Origin: CALKWS01 sp048594865
GTDB taxonomy: Bacteria; Actinomycetota; Actinomycetes; Actinomycetales; Beutenbergiaceae
Length of the DNA: 14,769 nt
Assembly: GCA_048594865.1 (NCBI GenBank)
Contig: JBMDWZ010000302.1
Location: 1-14,769, forward strand
Direction: 5' to 3'
Of the stretch, positions 7,408 through 13,068 are shown one piece after another; the first letter of the stretch is position 1; each line of letters starts with the position of its first letter. The translations under genes were made by a program, and so were the position numbers. The notes beneath the pieces are model-generated. The model did no database searches, was not told where the DNA came from, and saw nothing but the letters and a program-made list of their open reading frames with translations.

Positions 7408-7429
7408 TCGGTAACAGCCCAGTAACCGA
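7408..7429. promoter_or_regulatory. Inverted repeat just upstream of the LacI-family gene
   Basis: The arms TCGGTAAC and GTAACCGA (7 of 8 symmetric) flank AGCCCA, ending 22 bases before the GTG start of the regulator. Its position fits an operator for autoregulation, or for control of the divergent pair. It lacks the CpG-centred core of the boxes found before the ABC operon, so the same protein need not bind both. Confidence 0.35.
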
Positions 7430-7451
7430 TCGCAATGAAGGGATGTCGGGG

Positions 7452-8480
7452 GTGAAACAACGCGCTGTCCGCTTAATTGACGTGGCCACCCATGCCGGAG
7501 TTTCGCTGGCGACCGCGTCCCGGGTGCTCAACAGCAAAGGGCGCATTCCAAGCGAGAAATTGCGCGAGCGCGTATTGCAGGCGGCCGACCACCTGGGCTA
7601 CGAACCGAATCACCATGCGCGGGCGCTGGCCGGTGCGTCCTCAATGACGATCGGCCTGGTTGTGCACGATGTGGGCGACCCGTATTTCTCCAGCATCGCC
7701 GGATCGGTGGTGCGTGCGGCCGAGGCGCACGACATGTTCGTCACCATCGTCAACACTTATCGCGACCCGCAGCAGGAAGCCCGCTACATTCGGCTGCTGC
7801 GGGTGCAGCGGCCCCGGGCGATCATTCTGGCCGGGAGTGGCTTTGTCTCCACGAGTTCCACGTCTCCCATTCTTGAGGAACTGAGGCGGTTCGAAGAATC
7901 CGGTGGGGTAGTGGTGTCGATGGGAATGCAGGGGGTGGGGCACCGAATCGACGTCGGAAACTACGAGGGCGCGCGCCGCCTGGCCCACCAATTGCACGAC
8001 TTGGGGCACCGTGACTTTGCGGTGGCCACCGGGCAGCGCGCAATGCACACGGTTCGGCAACGGCTCGATGGATTTCGTGCCGGGCTAACTGATCGGGGCA
8101 GCGGCGTGGCCGATTCCGATGTGCACTTCGGTGAACTCAGCCGTGACTTTGGCCGGCGGATCGGCTCGCAGATTGCGGCCCGCGCAAAGCGACCCACCTG
8201 CGTCTTTGGTGCCTTCGACGTCATCGCCGCCGGCCTGACGACGGGGCTGCGGGAAGCCGGCGTGCTCGTGCCCGGTGAGGTATCGGTGACCGGGTTCGCC
8301 GATGTGGCTCCGGCGGCGGATCGCGACCTCACCACGTTCAGGCTGCCGCTGGATGAAATCGGGCAACAAGCGGTGGAGCTCGCTCTGTGCTCAACCGAAA
8401 CCCGGACGGCGAGGTTCACCGGGTCGATGGTGAGGCGCGGGACCGTGGCGGCTCCGCCGTCGTCCGGCGTGATGGTTTAG
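7452..8480 (+). CDS. LacI-family transcriptional regulator
   Basis: The product is 342 aa from the GTG at 7452, with GAAGGGA about 9 bases upstream. The ATG at 7443 is in frame (345 aa), but the same purine run touches it directly, so GTG is favoured. The N-terminal LacI helix-turn-helix is clear: LIDVATHAGVSLATASRVLN (8-27), then the GYEPNHHARALA hinge (49-60) with the minor-groove Leu59. The ligand-binding core begins with MTIGLVVHDVGDPYFSSIAG and has the family's second-lobe features (RRLAHQLHDLGHR, RLDGFRAGL, CVFGAFDVIAAGLTTGLREAGVLVPGEVSVTGFAD). It probably binds a small-molecule effector and dissociates from DNA. The gene converges on the SsuABC-like operon through a shared terminator, and CpG-centred LacI boxes sit at that operon's start, making it the likely repressor. 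The effector is unknown. Confidence 0.93.
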   Translation: MKQRAVRLIDVATHAGVSLATASRVLNSKGRIPSEKLRERVLQAADHLGYEPNHHARALAGASSMTIGLVVHDVGDPYFSSIAGSVVRAAEAHDMFVTIVNTYRDPQQEARYIRLLRVQRPRAIILAGSGFVSTSSTSPILEELRRFEESGGVVVSMGMQGVGHRIDVGNYEGARRLAHQLHDLGHRDFAVATGQRAMHTVRQRLDGFRAGLTDRGSGVADSDVHFGELSRDFGRRIGSQIAARAKRPTCVFGAFDVIAAGLTTGLREAGVLVPGEVSVTGFADVAPAADRDLTTFRLPLDEIGQQAVELALCSTETRTARFTGSMVRRGTVAAPPSSGVMV

Positions 8481-8503
8481 GGGACGGGCGCCCACAAACG
8501 ACC

Positions 8504-8537
8504 AACGCCGCCCCGCGAAGGTTCGCGGAGCGGCGTT
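8504..8537. terminator. Bidirectional hairpin terminator between convergent LacI and ABC-transporter genes
   Basis: The 16-base arms (8504-8519 and 8522-8537) pair AACGCCGC with GCGGCGTT and CCGCGAA with TTCGCGG, with one C/A mismatch between the two blocks and a very tight GG-centred loop. It lies 23 bases after the LacI stop and 26 bases past the ATPase stop, so it can serve both transcripts. Confidence 0.8.
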
Positions 8538-8563
8538 AGTTATGGTGCTTTACTCGCAGGCCA

Positions 8564-9331
8564 TCACTCGCCGGCCATCACCCTGCGCACGTCGCGCCGG
8601 CGCTCGGTGAGTTGGTCCTCGGTGAGTTCGCCGCTGACGTCGAACTCGGCGGCCACGTGCCCGGGCGCGCGGAAGACCGCCACCCGATCGCCGATCGTCA
8701 GGGCTTCCTCGATCGAGTGAGTGATGAAGACGCCGGTCTTGTGTTCTTCCTTGACCAGTTTGACGAACTCGCCACGCAGACGGTCCGCGGTGAGCTCATC
8801 CAGTGCGCTGAAGGATTCGTCGCACAAGATGATGTCGGGGTTGAGGGCGAAACAGCGCGCGATACCCACGCGCTGGCGCATCCCTCCCGACAGTTCATAC
8901 GGGTAGGCCGACTCACGCCCGGCCAGCCCCAAACGCGCCAGCCACTCCCGGGCGATGTCCAGGCGTTCCTTCTTATCCATGCCCATGTACTCCAGCCCGA
9001 GCGCGACGTTCTGCTCGGCGGTACGCCACGGCAGGAGTCGGCCGTCCTGGAACACCACAGCGATTCGACCCTTGAGATCCTCGAAGTTCTTGTGCGGATC
9101 AAAACCATCGACGACGACGGTGCCGGCGGTGGCCTCATACAACCCGAGAAGCAGGTTGAACGCTGTGGACTTCCCGCACCCGGTTTGCCCGACGATCGCC
9201 ACCAATTCGCCGCGGTTGACCGTGAGGTCCAACTTGTCGATGGCGCGAACCTGATCGCCGCTGCGAGTGCTGAAGACCTTCTCTACGCCTTTGAACTCGA
9301 TGACCGGGCCAGTGGTGGTCTGTTGGGTCAC
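8564..9331 (-). CDS. ABC transporter ATP-binding protein, nitrate/sulfonate/taurine class (SsuB/TauB-like)
   Basis: The product is 255 aa from the GTG at 9331. This start is chosen because a full AAGGAGG (9337-9343) lies 5 bases upstream. An ATG at 9355 in the same frame adds only eight residues and lacks a good ribosome site. Motifs, numbered from GTG: Walker A GQTGCGKST (48-56), Q-loop Gln95 followed by DGRLLPWRTAEQNV (a SsuB/TauB hallmark), signature LSGGM (147-151), Walker B IILCDES with Asp171-Glu172, D-loop SALDELT, and H-loop His205 in FITHSIEEA. The usual Pro after the Walker B Glu is Ser; the catalytic Glu is kept. It is the last gene of a binding protein - permease - ATPase operon and energizes that importer at the cytoplasmic face. 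It ends at the shared terminator facing the LacI gene. Confidence 0.93.
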   Translation of the reverse strand: MTQQTTTGPVIEFKGVEKVFSTRSGDQVRAIDKLDLTVNRGELVAIVGQTGCGKSTAFNLLLGLYEATAGTVVVDGFDPHKNFEDLKGRIAVVFQDGRLLPWRTAEQNVALGLEYMGMDKKERLDIAREWLARLGLAGRESAYPYELSGGMRQRVGIARCFALNPDIILCDESFSALDELTADRLRGEFVKLVKEEHKTGVFITHSIEEALTIGDRVAVFRAPGHVAAEFDVSGELTEDQLTERRRDVRRVMAGE

Positions 9332-9356
9332 GGTTGCCTCCTTCGGTGATGCCATA

Positions 9357-10286
9357 TCAACTGCCGCCCGACGCTCTCAGTTGAGCTTCCTTAGCGGCTG
9401 CGGTCCTCGGTTCTCCAGGAGTGTCGGCGCCGTCCTGTGGATTCTCCGCAACGGGAGCCAGGTCGCCACCGGGCCGGTAACGCAGCAGCCTGCGTTCGAT
9501 GAGCTCGATGATCTTCTGCACGATGAGCACAAAGATCACCAAAGCCGCGGTCCAGGCGATCACGCCATCCATCCGCAGCTGTGCTTGCTCGTTGCGCAGC
9601 TGGATCCCAACACCCATCTGGGTTCCGGCGAACTCGGCAATCAGCACCACACGGGTACCCAGGCCCAGGGTGATCTTCCAGGCCGTCAGCAGGTCCGGGA
9701 CGATCGAGGGCAGGGTGACCGTGCGGAACATGTCCAGCCGGCTTCGGCGGGGCCGCAGCGACTGAGCCATGTCCCGCAGTTCCTTGGGGATCGCGCTGAA
9801 GGAGTCCTTGGTTTGAAAGGCGAAGCTGGGCAGCGTCACCATCAGCATGAGGAACCACACGCGCAGTTCTGGGTCCTGGAACCAAATCGTGCAGATCATC
9901 ACCCAGGCCAGGGAGGGGATGCCCTGGATCACTTGCAAGTAAGGCATCGCCACGTTGTTGAACCGTTGTGACTTGCCCATCGCCATCCCCAGGATGACAC
10001 CGATGACGAAGGAACTTACGAGCCCGAGCAGGACCCGATACAGGGTCATCGCCCAGTCACCGAGCTGACTTGGAGTGGTGAACAGTTCCCAAATCCGGGC
10101 CCCCACCTGGTCCAGCTGAGGGAGGATGTAATCCGGTGTGAACAGTGCGATGACGTACCACAGCACTAGACCGGCCAGGATGGCGATGATCGTTTCGGTC
10201 GGTGGGAGGCGGCGAGGTGAGCGTGAGCGCGCGACCTTACGCCGCCACTTTTCCTCACCCCGGGTGATGTCTGCCTTGGAGTTCAT
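9357..10286 (-). CDS. ABC transporter permease, nitrate/sulfonate/taurine class (SsuC/TauC-like)
   Basis: The product is 309 aa from the ATG at 10286, 8 bases after the binding-protein stop. A basic N-terminus (RRKVARSRSPRR) precedes the first hydrophobic span (IIAILAGLVLWYVIALF). The core follows the SsuC/TauC pattern: a DWAMTLYRVLLGLVSSFVIGV entry, GKSQRFNN, and IQGIPSLAWV, where most relatives have a ...P..A..P loop. The ATPase-contact EAA loop is RDMAQSLRPRRSRLDMFRTVTLPSIVP (about 172-198). At the position of the nearly invariant EAA-loop Gly there is Arg178. The C-terminal 35 residues are a hydrophilic tail rich in Ala, Glu and Gly. It forms the channel, presumably as a homodimer, for the lipoprotein encoded just upstream. 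Confidence 0.92.
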   Translation of the reverse strand: MNSKADITRGEEKWRRKVARSRSPRRLPPTETIIAILAGLVLWYVIALFTPDYILPQLDQVGARIWELFTTPSQLGDWAMTLYRVLLGLVSSFVIGVILGMAMGKSQRFNNVAMPYLQVIQGIPSLAWVMICTIWFQDPELRVWFLMLMVTLPSFAFQTKDSFSAIPKELRDMAQSLRPRRSRLDMFRTVTLPSIVPDLLTAWKITLGLGTRVVLIAEFAGTQMGVGIQLRNEQAQLRMDGVIAWTAALVIFVLIVQKIIELIERRLLRYRPGGDLAPVAENPQDGADTPGEPRTAAAKEAQLRASGGS

Positions 10287-10294
10287 ATGGCGGT

Positions 10295-11293
10295 TCAGTC
10301 TCCGGGAATCAGAGTGAGGTCGGGGGCTTCATCGAAGTAGTCGATCTCCACGCCCGCTTGGAACACTGCTTCGATACCCTCAGTAATCTCCGAGGCCGAG
10401 CGCACGTTCAGTCCAAGTCGGGTGTTGTCCGAAAGCAGTTCGGTGAGCGCTTCAACGTCGGCGCCGTCCATGGAGTCCGCGAGAATCTGAGCGGCTTCTT
10501 CGGGGTTCGCCAGGCTCCATTCGGCGGCGTCTTCGTAGACCCGTTGCATGGCTTCGGCCTCGTCGGGGTGCTCATCGAGCCAGCTGCGGTGCACGGCTAC
10601 TCCGAGGAACGGGATGTCTGAGGTGCCGAACTCTTCCTCCCACAGCTCCAGGGGGAGGGGGACGTCGGTGACGCTGTCGATGCCTTGAGCCATGAGGTTG
10701 GCGTAGGCGGGCTCCCAGAGTTGGACCGCATCGGAGCGGCCGGATTGGGCCTGCGTTGCCAGTGCACCGGTGTCGGCGATTTCGACATTCACAGAGTCGA
10801 TATCCACACCGGCGGCCTGGGCGAACCACAAGAACATGGCGTAGTTGGTGGAACTGGTGGCGCCCGCAAGGCTGTGCCCCGGCAGGTCGGTGATGTCGGT
10901 GATCTCGGGAGTGGTGGAGACCAGTCCGCCCCAGTAGTCGTGCACGTTGAACAGGTACACCACGTCCACGCCCCGGGAGAGCCGCACGGCCTCACTCATG
11001 AGCGAACCACTGCCGCCGATCTCATACTGGCCGGTGCTGAACTCGGTGTTGTAGGTGTCTTGCGGACGCTCGATGAACTGCAGGTCCAGGCCGTGCTCGG
11101 CGTCGAATCCCTGATCATCGATGATCACTGGGAGGAAGGCCCCAAGCGAGGGCGGGGCGAACGTGATCACTTCGAGTTCGGTGAGGTCCTCACCATCGGC
11201 GCCCCCAGCGCCGTTGTCTCCGCCGTTGCAGGCGGCGGTCAGGAACAGGGCGGATGCCGCGAGAACGGCGGCAGCTTGTCGTCTTTGCATCAT
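10295..11293 (-). CDS. ABC transporter substrate-binding lipoprotein, NMT1/SsuA-like, substrate unknown
   Basis: The product is 332 aa from the ATG at 11293. A second ATG follows directly at 11290, and GGAG lies 4 and 7 bases before them respectively, so translation may start at either. The signal peptide has Arg-Arg, a hydrophobic core and LTAAC with Cys22; Thr at -3 is a less common lipobox residue. The mature part matches the NMT1/SsuA-like class: VITFAPPSLGAFLPVIIDDQGFDAEHGLD at the start, a DTYNTEFSTGQYEIGG recognition segment, LPGHSLAGATSSTNYAMFLWF, and DAVQLWEPAYANLMAQG. Members bind nitrate, sulfonates, taurine, pyrimidines or aromatic acids, and the sequence does not say which. It is the first gene of the operon, directly behind a promoter overlapped by two LacI-type boxes. 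Confidence 0.92.
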   Translation of the reverse strand: MMQRRQAAAVLAASALFLTAACNGGDNGAGGADGEDLTELEVITFAPPSLGAFLPVIIDDQGFDAEHGLDLQFIERPQDTYNTEFSTGQYEIGGSGSLMSEAVRLSRGVDVVYLFNVHDYWGGLVSTTPEITDITDLPGHSLAGATSSTNYAMFLWFAQAAGVDIDSVNVEIADTGALATQAQSGRSDAVQLWEPAYANLMAQGIDSVTDVPLPLELWEEEFGTSDIPFLGVAVHRSWLDEHPDEAEAMQRVYEDAAEWSLANPEEAAQILADSMDGADVEALTELLSDNTRLGLNVRSASEITEGIEAVFQAGVEIDYFDEAPDLTLIPGD

Positions 11294-11322
11294 TGCACTC
11301 CACGGGCGTCATTGGCGGGTGA

Positions 11323-11348
11323 GTAAACGCTTTCCAGAAAGCGCTTAC
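11323..11348. promoter_or_regulatory. Double LacI-family operator covering the transcription start of the SsuABC-like operon
   Basis: Two 12-bp pseudopalindromes, GTAAACGCTTTC (11323-11334) and GAAAGCGCTTAC (11337-11348), are each centred on CpG, the hallmark of LacI-family sites. They are separated by CA, and their centres are 14 bp apart. Together they form a larger inverted repeat with a single mismatch. They begin 5 bases downstream of the -10 hexamer, so a bound repressor would cover the start site. Confidence 0.75.
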
Positions 11349-11352
11349 CCGC

Positions 11353-11381
11353 ACGTTATCGAGCATGACTGGATGCGTCAA
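11353..11381 (-). promoter_or_regulatory. Sigma70-type promoter of the SsuABC-like operon
   Basis: On the minus strand TTGACG (11381-11376) and TAACGT (11358-11353) are separated by exactly 17 bases. Transcription would start near 11346, inside the double LacI-type operator and about 53 bases before the first start codon. Confidence 0.7.
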
Positions 11382-11394
11382 CCGAGTTCGCTAG

Positions 11395-11419
11395 CGGTAA
11401 TGGCGCCGATTAGTTACCG
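11395..11419. repeat. Short inverted repeat between the MFS gene and the ABC promoter
   Basis: The arms CGGTAA and TTACCG flank 13 bases that contain GGCGCC. It lies between the MFS stop and the ABC operon promoter. It may be a weak terminator or an activator/repressor site upstream of the -35; neither is established. Confidence 0.3.
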
Positions 11420-11467
11420 GCGTGCTGCGGATTTCTCACCCGCTACGGGAGGTGGGACTCGCGGGAA

Positions 11468-12652
11468 CTACCGGGCCGCCGTCGTCGGGGATGATCGCAC
11501 GTAACCCAGCACCAGGAGCGTGGCCGCGAGATAGATGACGCCCAACGCCACCCAGGCCGCGGGGTAGCCCACACCGGCATCGACCAGTGCGCCAACGCCC
11601 ACCGGTCCGGCGGCGAATCCCAGGTACATTCCCAGGGCCACGAGGCCCGAAGCCCGGCCGAGACTCACGGCCGGGGTGCCGCCGACGACGGTCACCATCA
11701 CCACCACGTTCGCTGCCACCCCGGTGGCCCCCATGAGCGCAGCACCTACCCACACCAGGTTCGGCAATCCGAGGGTGGAGGCCCAGATCAGCGCCATCGC
11801 CACCGCACCGCCCACGGCCGCGGTCGCTAGGGCCGCGTGGGCAGACAACCACCCGGAGACCTGGCCCCACCCGATCCTCGCAGCGATCCCGACGAGCCCG
11901 ATGACGGCGGCGAGTAGCCCGGCGTGCTCGGGGCGCAACTGTAGGTCTTCGAACCCGAAAAGGGCGATGTGAAAGTTGACGCCCTGCACCGCCATGCCGA
12001 CCGTGAAGCTGTAGCCCGCGAGCCACCACACCGATCGAGGGATCGGGGTTCGGGCAGTGGGCACGGGCGTGGCTGGCGCGGGCTGGGTCGGCGGAAGATA
12101 GCGCGCCAGCAGCACCGCGCCCAGCACCAAGAGGGTGCCCGCAGCGATCGCGACCGCGCCCCGCCAGCCGGTGAGGATCGCCAACGTCGGTAGGGCCAGG
12201 CCGGCGGCGGCCTGCGTCATCTGCACCCCGGACTGCTTGACGCCGATCACCACCCCGCGGCGGCGGTCGGGGATCCACTGCGCGGCGAGCCTGTTGGTCA
12301 CCGGGTTGGACACCGCCTGCACCACGCCGGAGGCAATGACAGCGGTGAGCAAGACCGCGTAGATCGGGGCGATCGCCGCCAAGCCCATAGCGCCCAGGGC
12401 GCCGAGCACGAGCCACCACATCACGGTCCTGGCGGGGCGTTGGTCGGCGAGGCGGCCGGCCCACACCGAGAAGATCGCAGCGGTCAGATAGGTGACGGTG
12501 GCCAGCGTGCCGTACTCGGTGCGGCTAAGGCCAAGGGCAGGGACGATGAAGGGGCTGAGGGAGGAGATCGAGTACACGATCAATGGGCCAACGCCCATCG
12601 CCAACGCCATCGCGGCGCTCAGGCCGGCGATCGACTTGTTGCTATGCCCCAT
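11468..12652 (-). CDS. Major facilitator superfamily (MFS) permease
   Basis: The product is 394 aa from the ATG at 12652, with AGGA a few bases upstream. The frame is open further upstream, but that stretch runs through the direct repeats and has no family resemblance. The protein is almost wholly hydrophobic, with about twelve predicted spans in two halves. The MFS loop 2-3 motif is seen as GRLADQRPARTVMWW, and PDRRRGVVIGVKQSGVQMTQ follows in the loop/helix 4-5 region. A Pro-rich cytoplasmic loop (PPTQPAPATPVP) divides the halves near residue 195-205, and the second half has GIAARIGWGQVSGWLS and GRASGLVALGMYLGFAAGP. It could be importer or exporter; the substrate is unknown. It is transcribed in the same direction as the ABC operon, but the 174-base gap with a separate promoter makes co-transcription optional. 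Confidence 0.9.
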   Translation of the reverse strand: MGHSNKSIAGLSAAMALAMGVGPLIVYSISSLSPFIVPALGLSRTEYGTLATVTYLTAAIFSVWAGRLADQRPARTVMWWLVLGALGAMGLAAIAPIYAVLLTAVIASGVVQAVSNPVTNRLAAQWIPDRRRGVVIGVKQSGVQMTQAAAGLALPTLAILTGWRGAVAIAAGTLLVLGAVLLARYLPPTQPAPATPVPTARTPIPRSVWWLAGYSFTVGMAVQGVNFHIALFGFEDLQLRPEHAGLLAAVIGLVGIAARIGWGQVSGWLSAHAALATAAVGGAVAMALIWASTLGLPNLVWVGAALMGATGVAANVVVMVTVVGGTPAVSLGRASGLVALGMYLGFAAGPVGVGALVDAGVGYPAAWVALGVIYLAATLLVLGYVRSSPTTAAR

Positions 12653-12725
12653 CGGTCCTAACCATGCCAGGTGGGTGGCCGCGGGGCGCGCGTTCGCGCT
12701 GATGAGGGGTCGGTGGCCCCTTTGA

Positions 12726-12752
12726 CAGCAGATTCGGTACACCGCGTGCGGG
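12726..12752. repeat. 27-bp direct repeat, copy 1
   Basis: This copy matches the one at 12778-12804 at 25 of 27 bases, with a 52-base period. It contains CAGCAGATTCGGTACACC and then GCGTGCGGG. It lies between the MFS start and the tRNA 3' end. Its function is unknown. Confidence 0.7.
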
Positions 12753-12777
12753 CCTGGTCGTCGTTGGCCGGCGTTGG

Positions 12778-12804
12778 CAGCAGATTTGGTACACGGCGTG
12801 CGGG
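12778..12804. repeat. 27-bp direct repeat, copy 2
   Basis: This second copy (CAGCAGATTTGGTACACG then GCGTGCGGG) differs from copy 1 at two bases. It begins 18 bases from the 3' end of the tRNA-Arg gene, on the downstream side of that gene. A perfect GGGGCCC-rich stretch follows. Confidence 0.7.
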
Positions 12805-12821
12805 GCCCGGGGCTCAAAGGG

Positions 12822-12894
12822 CGCCCCCGGTAGGACTCGAACCTACGACCGTCCGATTAGAAGTCGGGTGCTCTATCCGCTGAGCTACGGGGGC
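12822..12894 (-). tRNA. tRNA-Arg (anticodon TCT)
   Basis: The gene is 73 bases. It has acceptor stem GCCCCCG with CGGGGGC and discriminator G, D-arm GCTC/GAGC, anticodon loop CTTCTAA with anticodon TCT reading AGA (and AGG by wobble), and T-arm GTAGG/CCTAC around TTCGAGT. CCA is not encoded. The anticodon stem has four good pairs, and the outermost 27-43 position is C opposite A. Confidence 0.95.
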
Positions 12895-12903
12895 AACGCG
12901 AAC

Positions 12904-12909
12904 AGATTA
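12904..12909 (-). promoter_or_regulatory. Possible -10 element of the tRNA-Arg promoter
   Basis: TAATCT on the minus strand ends 9 bases before the mature tRNA 5' end, which would give a very short 5' leader. No strong -35 hexamer is seen 17 bases upstream. Confidence 0.4.
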
Positions 12910-12996
12910 CGCGTCCCGGCGCTGCCCAGAAGACCCTCCTCCGGGGCAGTTAGGTCTCGGTTTGATTACCCACACGGCTCCAGAGGCGCTACTGTG

Positions 12997-13020
12997 CTGC
13001 ACACCACACGTGCTGTGCAG
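12997..13020. promoter_or_regulatory. Inverted repeat in the leader of the GH16 gene
   Basis: Perfect 7-bp arms CTGCACA and TGTGCAG flank 10 bases, ending 48 bases before the GTG start. A TACTGT hexamer at 12990-12995 directly upstream could be a -10 element, which would put the palindrome over the transcription start. It could be a repressor site or an RNA hairpin. Confidence 0.35.
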
Positions 13021-13049
13021 GTCCGCAAGACCGTTCCCGGGGGTGAGTG

Positions 13050-13066
13050 CTACTACAGAGGAGTAG
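13050..13066 (+). promoter_or_regulatory. Small hairpin overlapping the GH16 ribosome binding site
   Basis: CTACT (13050-13054) can pair with AGTAG (13062-13066), leaving ACAGAGG in the loop. The Shine-Dalgarno AGAGGAG lies partly in that loop and partly in the 3' arm. A 5-bp stem is weak, so any effect on translation is speculative. Confidence 0.25.
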
Positions 13067-13068
13067 AT

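Noticed and set aside
11120..11504. Small plus-strand open frame spanning the ABC promoter
   Set aside because: It crosses the signal-peptide coding region, promoter and operators antisense, and has no ribosome site or recognizable product.
12726..12894. tRNA-associated integration site (attL/attR) of a genomic island
   Set aside because: The 27-bp repeats do not match the tRNA 3' end, no integrase or island genes are present, and both copies lie on the same side of the tRNA within 80 bases.
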